DNA of 27,472 nucleotides from positions 672,762 to 700,233 of the forward strand of contig BLXT01002217.1 of assembly GCA_019648995.1 (NCBI GenBank). The letters are read 5' to 3'. Within the stretch, counting starts at the first letter, position 1. Every line of letters starts with the position of its first letter. Below the pieces are notes generated by a model. It was not told where the DNA came from, searched no databases, and saw only the letters and a program-made list of their open reading frames with translations. This stretch comes from Plakobranchus ocellatus. Taxonomy: Eukaryota; Mollusca; Gastropoda; Plakobranchidae. Made by a program: the position numbers and the translations under genes. Positions 21,801 through 27,472 of the stretch are shown piece after piece.

Positions 21801-24800
21801 AAGATCAGGAGACATTACACATTCCTGCCTCACACCCCATAAATTTGAAATCACTGTGTTCTCCCTCCATTCTTACAGGTGCAGTTTGATTCCAGTATAA
21901 ATTTCTAAATTCTCTCAGACCTGTGCCACCGATATCTAAAATTTTTCTAGCACACGTAACACTCTTGATGTTTTACTTTGTCAAAGGCCTTAGAATAATC
22001 AATGAAGCAGAGATGGAGGTCATTTTACATTTCTATGCACCTTTCCATAAGCATGGACAAGTGAACATTGCGTTTCTAGTCCCTTTATCAGCCATAAATC
22101 CATGCTATTTTCTAGATATATTGGTCCTAGACTTTTGCGCATTCTATGCATCAAATCACGTATCAGTTTTTTGTAAAATGACTTATTAAATTCATTATGC
22201 TATGAAGTTCACATTCTGTAGCTCCTGGTGTTTTATACAGTACTATAAAAACGGATTTACAAAGATCGTCTGGAATTGTACACTATCGTATATTGCATTG
22301 AGAATTTCTTTCGTCAGATTTATTCCTAGGTTATCTAATGCTCTGATTGTTTGTTTTGGTATGTTATCTGCTCTTGTCGCTTTTTCATTTTCATTTTCTT
22401 TATTGCTGCCTTTATCTCTTCTTTAAGTATATTTGGACCCTCTAGGCTTTTCTTTATTTTACGTTTTCCCACTTATTATCTTTGAACAGATTTTTAACAT
22501 ATTCTGACCATCTGTTTAGTATGTTCTTTTTTCCATTAACATTGTCCCGTCTTTAGATTTGATGCAGCTGGTGTTACTGCATTTGATTTTCTTACCGCTG
22601 ACATGCTTAATTTTAGCACGCATGTATCTACAATCTATATGTTACTTTTGCTCTATTTCCTGACATTGGTGGTCAATTCATTCTTCTTTTGCTGCTTTGA
22701 ATTTTATCTTGATTTTTATTTGTTTCGGTCTTTGTGTTTGGTTTGTACATATTTTGATTTGCGCCTATCTTCCATTTATTGGAGCATTTGGAAACCTTAA
22801 GCAAATAATTTCGATTCAGGAGGGTAAAACTAGACTATTGATTTTTTTTCTTGGCTTATGATAATTGCACAATTATTTTCCTTTTTTCCTGGCCCCCTAT
22901 ACTTTTGCTGAATCTGAGGGGCTTATCTATTTCACAGTGCTGAGTGATAACAGGGGAAGCAGTAAGTTCAATAGCTAAACTGAGGCTTGAAGCCGTCACC
23001 TGTCGCATAATAATTAAGCGCGCTACAAACTGCGCCATCACTGATTCTAGAGCCTAACACAATCATACGTTTGCTATTGAGGAGGAGGAGGAGGAGGAGG
23101 AGGTGTATATACATATTTAAGGATTATGGTCAAGCAATACGCAGAAGAGTTTTACCATTTTTCATGTAAAAAAAAAATCTCTTGTTTTAAAAAAAAAATC
23201 CAGTAAAAGCTAGACCAGACACACTAATCTCGGAAAACGACCCTTTAACACGGAGTATAAGAAGCTTGGATGAGGGCAAGTAAAGGCCGAAATTAAAAGT
23301 TAAAACAGAACATAAAAGTAAACCCCCTAAAAGGGAAAAATAAAATATAACCCAAAAAAAAAAGAGATTACTAAAATAAAAAATCTACATTTTGCAGCTT
23401 TGCAGGAACATGATTAAGCACAGACGACCTGAGAATAATAGAAAAAGAATGCAGCGGAAAAGTTCATTTGGCCAGTGGAACTAATCGGAGCAAAGGTTTA
23501 TTCCACTTATTGAACAAAAAATACCAAGACAATCACATCAGATTAGTCGAAAGTAAGGAAAGATGTATAATTTGGGAGTTCAAGCTAGAATGTAAAACAA
23601 TATCGATAATAAACGGATATGCTCCGTGCGGGGAGAAAGAAAAAAAACCTGGCCGCACGATATATCAGAAGTTATTTTGTGTAACTGCAAAACGACAAGT
23701 AAAATGGCATGTGTGGGTGATTTCAATTCTATAACAAACACCAACTTAGACATTATATCCGGTAACAAGGGCAGCACACATACAGTGCAGCACTTTAATG
23801 ATTAAAAAAATTTCATAACTTTTTCAACACGTGGAGGAAAAAACATCTACATAAAAAACAGTTTACTTGGAGCAGTACAAACATCGCCCGCAGACTAGAC
23901 TATTATCTGCATGGGTGAAGCACTACTTAATATTCTCACCAATGTATGTATTAAACCTTTTGGTTTTTCAGATCATTTCAAAAGCCAAAGGTTATGCATA
24001 TTTCAAACTGAACACAAGTCTACTACAAGATATTTCATTTGTTAAGATGATAAAGCAAAAGATTCAGCATATTCTACACAAAAAATGCAATGAAGAATTA
24101 AATCCCCACGATAAATGGGAACTGATAAAAGCAGAGGTAAAAGCAATAAGCCAACAATATGGTAAGTTCATAGCTACAAACAACATAAATGTATCCTTAC
24201 AAAATGTAGAATGAGCTAAAAATGATAAACAAAAGACTCGCAAAAGATCCACACAACCAAAGCATACAAAATGATGAGCACGTACACTAAAAGCGCTGGA
24301 AATTTTAGAATTTGGAAAAGCAAAGAGCTCAAGTCAGATCCCGCATTAAATGGATAGAACAACAGGAAAAAAGCACAATTTTTTTTCTTAACCTTGAAAA
24401 ATCACGAGCTGAGGGGAACATAATACACCGGATCACTAAAGAAAATGGAAGCGAAGCAACCTGCGAAAAAGGGGATGTACTATTAGGGATTCGTCGATAT
24501 TATGAACAGTTTTATAGGCAAAAAAAGATATGATACAAAGAGCTAAACGTTTCATGAAATATTTAAAAGTTCCACAACTTAATGCAGAACAACTTGATGC
24601 CAACGAAAATGACTTCCCTCAAGGGTTTAAAATCTATGAAAAATGGTTCGGCTCCAGGACCATATGGACTCCCGTTGAATTTTACAAAGTCTTCTGGCTG
24701 GACATTAACGAAATATTTATGGAGGCTCTATTGAATAGCCGTGCCCAAAACAAATTATGCCTATCACAAAGACAAGGTACTATCACCCTGGTGCACAAGC

Positions 24801-26066
24801 GTAAACAATATTGCAGAGAAACTTGCTCACCATCTCGCGGCCTATTTGCCTCACAAATAATTTCAAAAGCGATAGTAAAAAAAGTCAAAGCTTTAAAGAA
24901 AAAAGCACAAAAAACTGCATATATTATTGTTTATTTTTTCGTCTATCATCTCCTCCCTTGCATTTGTTGAATTACGTAGGATAGGCCAGATAATTCTAAC
25001 ACAGTCACCATAACTCGAGGCTTTGCGCAAAAGTTTTCGATAAAAGGTGACGAATCGGCAGTCCATCATGGACTTGGAATGTGTTTTACTTTTATTAAGT
25101 ATTATTTTATTTATTATTATTATATTACACTTTCCTTTAATTTCAAATGATAATAAAATTTAATAAACGAAGCTGAGAAAACTAAAACTGTATGTTTATT
25201 ACACTAATTCATCCGGGTCAGTCTTAGAATAGGAAAGGCACAAGGCAAAAAAAGATTATTATTTGAAAGATAAGATCAGAAATTGAATGCAACAAAAACG
25301 ATTTTAAGAGTCCTGCAGATATTACCTGAGAAATAACGGATGCATCCTTAGACAGCTGGTACTCGTGTCCATACACACACGGGGCAGAATCCAGAACACT
25401 GGAGTTATCGGTCAGTATCAGTCTACACTTGTCCCGCACAATGGTGAGATTTCCTGTGTCACTGAAGATGTCTGACCACCCAGAACCATCTGGAGGTCCA
25501 GCACATCTGTGAGGGACGCTTTTGGCTTGGAGAGATTATAGAAAACGTACACACATAAAACAATCGAAGAAAATGTTGCAAATATTGTTTTGATGATGGA
25601 ATCGTCCTTTTTTTCTATGTAAAAAAAGTGCTTAGAAACCAAACCTTATAATGACATTCTCAGACCCGGACATTATGGATAGAGTGAAAAGCGAGGGCGA
25701 TTAGCCAAGCAACCAAGCATTTCGCTTATCAAATTACAAATTCTATATCCCTCTAATTTTTGTTTTTTTTATTATTTCCTCAAAAAGTAACTCAAAATTT
25801 AAAGATTGGCCATGTTGCTAACACTTGAAATGTATAAATTTCTGGTAAACAATTGTTTATATTTAGGCCATAGAGATACAAATCAATTGATTTCATTGTG
25901 GGCTGCATTGGAGCGAAGTACAAGATTCTAAATCAAGGCTTCATCAGATCTAGGTCTAGATAAACTTGATTATAGATCTAGATTCAAGGCCTAATTTAGT
26001 TTTATATCCACGAAAATCTAGATGTAAACTAGTAGGAAATCATTACTTTAATCGAGCTTTCATTGA

Positions 26067-26120
<54 letters not shown>

Positions 26121-26738
26121 CCTGTCTTCTAAATAATGGTTTTGCAGTTTAACTTATCTATCCCTTGCTTAGAACGAGCTAATCATCAATTAGTTAAGTA
26201 TAAACACAAAATGAAAGAAGATCCTCTAACGATAATTTTCGCGTAAGAACATACTTGTCGCTATTCCAACGACTATCACTGTGGTAGAGCAGGTCAGGAT
26301 TTATAAATAGTAAGAACCATTTGCAGATCTTTCCGTGTTTGTTTTTAATGACAAAATGCGCACGAATGTACACTATATCTAATGCAGTGCCGTAATCAAG
26401 TGGAGTAAAATATCGTTAATAGACAACACTATTGAAACCGCATTTGACTACGCCATTTTATAAGATGATGATAGTCGTGCCGTATGACTACTATCTTAGA
26501 GAAAAAAAATCACCACCCTTGACTTTTTGGGGAGGTCACATAGATCTGAATACTTACCTATGAAAACATTACTGAGAAGTTGAAAAGCCGCCGAAGGGAG
26601 ACTCAAATACACGACGATAATATGGAGAATTTGATAACGACCTCTAGGGTTTAAAGCACGGAGAATCTGATCCACATGCAGGGTGTCTGTCTCTTCTTTG
26701 TTGAGTGCATCTTCTCCTGTCTTCTGCTGCTCCTCCAT
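7223..26738 (-). CDS. SLC22-family organic ion transporter, complete 12-exon gene
   Basis: Spliced CDS, minus strand: 26738-26558, 25525-25326, 20044-19814, 19306-19172, 18260-18193, 15868-15754, 14835-14675, 13779-13645, 12894-12806, 8640-8541, 8047-7975, 7450-7223. All introns are GT-AG, phases run 1,0,0,0,2,0,2,2,1,2,0, and the total is 1716 nt (571 residues plus stop), normal for SLC22. The order of parts is that of the family: TM1 (about 37-59); a large extracellular loop (60-133) with Cys68, 94, 110 and 132 and N-glycosylation sequons at 86 and 101; FDLVCD (128-133); major facilitator motif LSDRFGRK (159-166); ELLPMEYR (216-223); DESLRWLI (275-282); NRLGRKR (408-414); YTPEMFPTNLR (462-472); and a terminal LPET (522-525). 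Family members carry organic cations, anions or zwitterions such as carnitine across the plasma membrane. The substrate is not known: Arg484 in TM11 sits where OAT/OCTN-type proteins have Arg and OCTs have Asp (recalled alignment), so an anion or zwitterion is favoured. An in-frame TAA 27 nt upstream (26763-26765) and a good start context (A at -3, G at +4) support the start. Confidence 0.93.
7451..7974 (-). other. SLC22 intron 11, no further feature
   Basis: A 524-nt phase 0 GT-AG intron. It is AT-rich with no recognised repeat or open frame. Confidence 0.85.
7975..8047 (-). CDS. SLC22 exon 11: TM11
   Basis: Encodes residues 472 (completed)-496. The acceptor is gctttacag|G. SQAIGICSFFSRIGGMLGPF matches the family TM11 pattern of the type G-x-x-x-S-x-x-R-x-GG-x-x-x-P. 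Arg484 is the position thought to help set charge preference. The donor is TTGCTG|GTACGT, phase 0. Confidence 0.92.
8048..8540 (-). other. SLC22 intron 10, no further feature
   Basis: A 493-nt phase 2 GT-AG intron. The 78-residue plus-strand frame inside it (8106-8342) has no recognisable content. Confidence 0.85.
8541..8640 (-). CDS. SLC22 exon 10: TM10 and FPT motif
   Basis: Encodes residues 439 (completed)-471 plus two bases. The acceptor is gatgttttcag|TT. A second AG just downstream (cttctag) would break phase. The small and polar segment AICGSSGCFNLLFSY is TM10, followed by TPEMFPTNLR, the family signature of the type Y-x-x-E-x-x-P-T-x-x-R. The donor is CTGAG|GTAAATA, phase 2. Confidence 0.92.
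8905..9165 (-). mobile_element. RTE-like LINE, C-terminal fragment in intron 9
   Basis: The minus-strand reading contains GKRSRGRQRLTFL, the conserved GRQR end of RTE-type ORF2. The surrounding nucleotides align with 21000-21200 of the larger copy. The fragment covers only the last part of the ORF and perhaps some 3' UTR (8905-8955, uncertain). It lies in the same orientation as the host gene. Confidence 0.65.
9166..10799 (-). other. Intron 9, segment without recognised repeats
   Basis: AT-rich intronic DNA. The only notable item is the CCAAT/AAGATGGCGG pair near 9449-9498. No exon of the host gene is expected here, because exons 9 and 10 join in phase without it. Confidence 0.5.
9449..9571 (+). 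promoter_or_regulatory. CCAAT box and YY1-like motif opening a 26-codon frame
   Basis: A CCAAT (9449-9453) lies about 36 nt before AAGATGGCGG (9489-9498), an exact match to the core of the YY1 site known from TATA-less animal promoters and 5' ends. The ATG within it opens a 26-codon frame (MAETVEHDTHKYAVELFEF, then seven more residues) with a stop at 9569-9571. It is antisense to the host gene. It could be a promoter and first exon of an unseen gene, a 5' fragment of a retrocopy, or chance. Confidence 0.25.
10800..11560. repeat. Diverged tandem repeat of about 235 bp, four units
   Basis: The core GACTTGYTACAAGAAAGCAC recurs at 10824, 11062, 11296 and 11522, spacings of 238, 234 and 226. The likeness extends beyond the core. 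The first two units share a block of the type ctgctaaaaa-aggaaaatga-aactc-ttata, the first and third share aatgaataactcc and catttatttac-like text, and ttggtaccagtg or a variant precedes the middle cores. The units are well diverged, so the array is old. It lies in intron 9 and abuts a LINE. Confidence 0.7.
11575..12480 (-). mobile_element. RTE-like LINE, reverse transcriptase fragment in intron 9
   Basis: Minus-strand reading shows SKA from the palm (near 12355), then NLRYTDDTVLVAES with the catalytic box as YTDD (12077-12088), then the thumb/C-terminal segment WTINKETERKLEAAEMLFIR and RRMMRLSWTEK near 11600-11720. This order is that of RTE/BovB-type ORF2. The copy lacks the endonuclease, the early reverse transcriptase domain and the final GRQR region. 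Frame changes show it is dead. Confidence 0.8.
12806..12894 (-). CDS. SLC22 exon 9: loop 8-9 and TM9
   Basis: Encodes residues 409 (completed)-438 plus one base. The acceptor is ttactatttcag|A. LNRLGRKR, across the exon 8/9 junction, is the second copy of the major facilitator loop motif (DR-x-GRR). TM9 is TVFAVMGIGVVLAGIF. The donor is GAAAAAA|GTAAAG, poor on the exon side, but it gives the phase 1 join that exon 10 needs. Confidence 0.88.
12895..13644 (-). other. SLC22 intron 8, no further feature
   Basis: A 750-nt phase 2 intron. Short open frames on both strands (13065-13301, 13429-13217) overlap each other and have no recognisable features. Confidence 0.85.
13645..13779 (-). CDS. SLC22 exon 8: TM7-TM8
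   Basis: Encodes residues 364 (completed)-408 plus two bases. The acceptor is cctgttttttcag|G. WFTAALSFFTIYLTV ends TM7, and LSGDPYLNFGLIAVMELP matches the family's NLYLNF-x-x-x-x-x-E-x-P pattern entering TM8. The donor is CAG|GTCGGC, the weakest match to the splice consensus in the gene (C at +3), but no better site keeps the reading phase. Confidence 0.9.
13906..14075. repeat. Degenerate GATA/GACA-rich simple repeat in intron 7
   Basis: A purine-rich stretch built of imperfect gata, gaca and gaga units, including four perfect GATA units near 13953-13968. It produces a Ser/Leu-rich spurious frame on the minus strand. The rest of intron 7 (13780-14674, 895 nt) has only a short (GA)n run near 14585-14594. 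Confidence 0.8.
14675..14835 (-). CDS. SLC22 exon 7: central loop and start of TM7
   Basis: Encodes residues 311-363 plus two bases. It follows a long pyrimidine tract (ttctctttctcatag). A charged linker holding DGVDDSERSGK leads to SFLDILKVK and then TM7 (ILLFNSACLWFCW). This corresponds to the family's loop ending before a segment of the type LRKRTL-x-x-x-x-x-x-W. The donor is TGTTG|GTAAGAG, phase 2. Confidence 0.92.
14836..15753 (-). other. SLC22 intron 6, no further feature
   Basis: A 918-nt phase 0 intron. Two overlapping plus-strand frames (15438-15644, 15569-15883) show no family features, and the second runs antisense into exon 6. Confidence 0.8.
15754..15868 (-). CDS. SLC22 exon 6: ESLRWLI motif and start of central loop
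   Basis: Encodes residues 272-310. The first base completes Trp272 across the junction. FMDESLRWLI is the family signature usually written ESPRWL, with Leu in place of Pro at 278. The basic helix that follows (KNGKTKQAQKVMRRIARMNK) is the usual start of the large cytoplasmic loop between TM6 and TM7. The donor CTCGAG|GTGACA is preferred over GCGAA|GTAATA because it keeps phase with exon 7. Confidence 0.9.
15869..17154 (-). other. Intron 5, part without recognised genes
   Basis: Contains an N run (16492-16496), a cluster of agatctag/ctagatct-type motifs (15968-16145) and AT-rich DNA. No exon or RNA gene was recognised. Confidence 0.5.
16492..16496. other. Five-base assembly gap
   Basis: Five N bases inside intron 5. 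It has no effect on the coding model. Confidence 0.95.
17155..17720 (+). mobile_element. LINE C-terminal fragment in intron 5
   Basis: Plus-strand reading across frames gives FNMRCLDPIFRIA and KDHVAERDPVK near 17160-17240, then LLYQLATSARRAGRF and NLKFKDICKRETDPDVWK near 17310-17405, then an Arg/Glu/Gln-rich linker (IRQVERERHERQQKRNTNK) and a degraded tail. This matches the end of many animal non-LTR reverse transcriptases, where a FH-x-RCL/WQD segment is followed by GR-x-x-LR-x-KD-x-CKRD, a charged linker and a zinc-finger-like end. The clade is not fixed. Frame breaks show it is dead. Confidence 0.65.
17721..18192 (-). other. Intron 5, exon 5-proximal part
   Basis: AT-rich sequence with short open frames on both strands (17724-17927, 18223-17990) and no recognisable content. 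The latter overlaps exon 5 in another frame. Confidence 0.5.
18193..18260 (-). CDS. SLC22 exon 5: TM6 (68 nt)
   Basis: Encodes residues 250-271 plus two bases. The acceptor is ccttttttcag and the donor is CTGTG|GTAAGC. HFSWRSLQ matches the family pattern RDWR-x-LQ at the start of TM6, and LASLVGILQLW completes the segment. The exon is small but its phase (0 to 2) joins both neighbours exactly. Confidence 0.9.
18261..18821 (-). other. Intron 4, remainder
   Basis: AT-rich intronic DNA between exon 5 and the LINE tail. The 86-residue plus-strand frame (18697-18957) is a by-product of the (ATC)n run. Confidence 0.6.
18822..18866. repeat. (ATC)15 microsatellite, read as (GAT)n on the LINE strand
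   Basis: Fifteen perfect ATC units. On the minus strand they directly follow LINE coding sequence, so they are best read as the retrotransposon tail. Confidence 0.95.
18822..19145 (-). mobile_element. RTE-like LINE 3' end with (GAT)n tail in intron 4
   Basis: Minus-strand reading begins CKKEITKGVNTGRSLMSNIR near 19140 and KRRGKMFFG. In another frame it continues FNGKRARGRHRISILVYMT, then ENNATIRATEIG and STLLSMTL, and runs straight into the trinucleotide tail at 18866-18822. The order SLL-x-NIRKRQ, FFGH, NGKRARGR, then a simple-repeat tail is that of RTE-like LINE 3' ends. The recognisable part begins about 30 nt inside the intron from the exon 4 donor. It is a different subfamily from the other RTE copies here. 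Confidence 0.75.
19172..19306 (-). CDS. SLC22 exon 4: TM4-TM5
   Basis: Encodes residues 205-249. The acceptor is ataccag|GGTGTC. ELLPMEYR (216-223) is the intracellular loop motif of the family (E-x-x-x-x-x-x-R), and TM5 is AFGMMLLAVFAFFF. The donor is TTTAAG|GTAAACG, phase 0. The frame stays open past the donor to 19043, but the continuation is LINE sequence lying in intron 4 and is not transporter. Confidence 0.95.
19307..19813 (-). other. SLC22 intron 3, no further feature
   Basis: A 507-nt phase 0 GT-AG intron, AT-rich, with no repeat or open frame worth naming. Confidence 0.85.
19814..20044 (-). CDS. SLC22 exon 3: TM2-TM4 with major facilitator motif
   Basis: Encodes residues 128-204. 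It opens with FDLVCD, the family signature before TM2, after a strong pyrimidine-rich acceptor (ttctactgatccag). TM2 is followed by the loop 2-3 motif LSDRFGRK, then TM3 and TM4 to GGFQQ. The donor is CAACAG|GTAATA, phase 0. An ATG at 20026 opens an apparent reading frame but is internal Met134 of the spliced protein. Confidence 0.95.
20045..20861 (-). other. Intron 2, exon 3-proximal part
   Basis: Begins with the pyrimidine-rich acceptor of exon 3. Beyond that it is AT-rich with no recognised element. Confidence 0.6.
20862..22800 (-). mobile_element. RTE-like LINE, 5' truncated copy of about 1.9 kb in intron 2
   Basis: The longest LINE copy here. In order on the minus strand: KFKAAKEE, EIEQK and DCRYMRAKIKHVSGKK near 22590-22710; KSKDGTMLMEKKNILNRWSE and YVKNLFKDNKWE (22480-22560), the linker before the reverse transcriptase; DLHLCFIDYSKAFDKVKHQE (near 21970-22020), palm motif A; NHRYADDTV with catalytic YADD at 21703-21714; and LGHICRLKNLEHLVTIGKIE with a GRQR end near 21070-21180. 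A run of 14 A at 20875-20862 marks the 3' end. The endonuclease domain is missing and frames are broken, so it is inactive. Relation to RTE/BovB is by motif order and wording. Confidence 0.85.
22842..23040 (-). mobile_element. tRNA-derived SINE in intron 2
   Basis: On the minus strand, box A reads TGGCGCAGTTTG (23037-23026), continuing TAGCGCGC as in real tRNAs. Box B reads GGCTTCAAGCC (22994-22984). The 43-44 nt between box starts is the spacing of a type I tRNA gene. The tRNA-like head is followed by an unrelated body and an A-rich end (run of eight at 22849-22842). The lost box B consensus and poor stem pairing argue against a working tRNA gene. The SINE family is not recognised. Confidence 0.65.
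23079..23103. repeat. (GAG)n short tandem repeat
   Basis: Eight GAG units between the SINE and the Tx1-like LINE. Confidence 0.9.
23380..24900 (+). mobile_element. Tx1/L1-like LINE ORF2, endonuclease to early reverse transcriptase
   Basis: Plus-strand reading across frames: NRSKGLFHLLNKKYQDNHIR and TISIINGYAPCGE (23480-23630), the APE endonuclease core; VGDFNSITNTNLDIISGNKG (GDFN at 23716-23727); SDHFK (near 23970) of the endonuclease end; FKLNTSLLQDISFVKMIKQK (24000-24060); QVRSRIKWIEQQEKSTIFFL and NLEKSRAEG (24327-24415), the linker; WTPVEFYKVFW and LSQRQGTITLVHK (24664-24805), early reverse transcriptase. The rest of the reverse transcriptase is absent. The motif wording fits the Tx1 branch of L1-like elements. 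Stops and frameshifts show it is inactive. Confidence 0.82.
24901..25325 (-). other. Intron 2, exon 2-proximal part
   Basis: AT-rich DNA up to the exon 2 donor. No feature was recognised. Confidence 0.6.
25326..25525 (-). CDS. SLC22 exon 2: extracellular loop 1
   Basis: Encodes residues 61-127. The acceptor is the AG of ctctccaag after a pyrimidine stretch. A nearer AG (ccctcacag) was rejected because it breaks the reading frame from exon 1. The exon begins AKSVPHRC, matching the HRC motif that opens this loop in the family, and carries three cysteines and the sequons NLT (86-88) and NSS (101-103). It ends SVISQ at donor CTCAG|GTAAT, phase 0. Confidence 0.93.
25526..26557 (-). other. SLC22 intron 1
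   Basis: A 1032-nt phase 1 GT-AG intron. It holds a (TC)24 microsatellite and a cluster of agatctag/ctagatct motifs (about 25935-26030), and nothing else recognised. Confidence 0.85.
26069..26116. repeat. (TC)24 microsatellite
   Basis: Perfect 48-nt TC dinucleotide run in intron 1, read as (GA)n on the transcribed strand. Confidence 0.97.
26558..26738 (-). CDS. SLC22 exon 1: start codon, cytoplasmic N-terminus, TM1
   Basis: Encodes residues 1-60 plus one base. A polar, Glu/Asp-rich N-terminus containing HVDQILRALNPRGRYQ leads into TM1 (IVVYLSLPSAAFQLL). The donor reads ATAG|GTAAGTA and gives a phase 1 intron. In SLC22 proteins the first intron commonly falls just after TM1 at an NVF-like motif, as here (NVFI). 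Confidence 0.92.
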
Positions 26739-27472
26739 TCTCGATCTCGAACTTCGATCAGATTAGTGATGAAAGTAATCCGCCAATGATTTCGGTATCC
26801 TTCAATGCATAACGCCTTGCAAGAAAACCACTTGTAATAATAAAAATGAATTAATCTCTAACAAGATCAGATACTACTATTGAAAAACGCAATTTTACAT
26901 AGCCAACTGGAATCCTCTTAGTTTTCGTGAATTAACGTAAAATCCGCTTGAGATAACATCGTCTGGGACCAGGATACTGGGTTCATGCAGTGCATGATTG
27001 GTTTTAATTATAATTTTGAACAGAGATGCGAAACGGGCCACAAGTTGTTATGTTTAAGTTGAATTGTTTACAAATGAGAATTCAATACGGATGACTTTTT
27101 TGATTAAGAGTTTATTCCTCTTTGCTAATCATAAAATCTAAACTATCGAAAAAAAATAAGTTTTTTTCTTCTGTAGGTCCTTCCTGGTATATCTATTCTT
27201 TTAGCCAAAAAATTTATTTTTAGACATATGCTTAGGATCCATTCATCTTAGATTTCTGAAAAAAGAAGAAGAAAGAAAGCTACAAATTTCAAGGTAAGTG
27301 GCAGCTTAAGAATGAGAATGACTCATCGGTTACGCCTTAATCTTTATTCCAATTCTTAAACTAAGCATTATTTATTCCCATATAATGGTTGGTTTTTTGT
27401 TGTTGTTTTTAAATTAAAATTCAGTTCAAACATATGTGTACATCTCAAACGTAGACCAGTCTACTTTAATCC
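26739..27472 (-). promoter_or_regulatory. 5' flank of the SLC22 gene
   Basis: This stretch is upstream of the start codon in the direction of transcription. It carries an in-frame stop at 26763-26765 and an inverted CCAAT motif (ATTGG on the minus strand, 26787-26783) about 45 nt before the start. No TATA box, CpG-rich block or second gene is evident. The transcription start site cannot be placed from sequence alone, and a 5' non-coding exon further upstream is possible. Confidence 0.25.

Noticed and set aside
22984-23040. Functional tRNA gene
   Set aside because: Boxes A and B are present, but box B departs from consensus, the acceptor stem does not pair convincingly, and a SINE-like body and A-rich tail follow.
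25418-25642. 74-residue minus-strand frame containing SLTDVLDLQMVLGG
   Set aside because: It overlaps exon 2 in a wrong frame. The right frame carries HRCAGPPDGSGW and joins exons 1 and 3 in phase.

Overview
The window is animal nuclear DNA: AT-rich, intron-rich and crowded with old non-LTR retrotransposons, with no operons or bacterial features. The mix of Tx1/L1-like and RTE-like LINEs, a tRNA-derived SINE and many simple repeats suggests a lophotrochozoan, perhaps a gastropod mollusc. That placement is inference; nothing here names a species.

The main content is one complete host gene on the minus strand, start codon at 26738 and stop at 7223-7225. It has 12 coding exons and 11 GT-AG introns, and every reading phase agrees. 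It encodes a 571-residue, 12-membrane-segment transporter of the SLC22 (organic cation/anion/zwitterion) branch of the major facilitator superfamily. The exons were rebuilt by hand from splice signals and family motifs. The summed coding length is 1716 nt, exactly 572 codons including the stop.

Layout: 1-7222 lies beyond the 3' end of the gene. It holds the 3' part of a Tx1/L1-like LINE (1 to about 1240), an RTE-like LINE tail (1775-2090), an unassigned 166-residue ORF (2417-2917), a short assembly gap, a 60-bp minisatellite (about 4300-4530) and a (GAT)n microsatellite. From 7223 to 26738 is the SLC22 gene. Intron 9 carries two RTE fragments, a roughly 235-bp tandem repeat and a CCAAT/YY1-like cluster. 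Intron 5 carries the C-terminal end of another LINE. Intron 4 carries an RTE-like tail that ends in (ATC/GAT)n and starts about 30 nt from the exon 4 donor. Intron 2 (5.3 kb) carries an RTE copy of about 1.9 kb, a SINE and a Tx1/L1-like LINE side by side. The 5' flank (26739-27472) is unremarkable apart from one inverted CCAAT motif.

I did not find a new multi-gene system. The best leads are the tandem repeats, the LINE beside an exon, the promoter-like motif pair in intron 9, and residues in the transporter that bear on its substrate.
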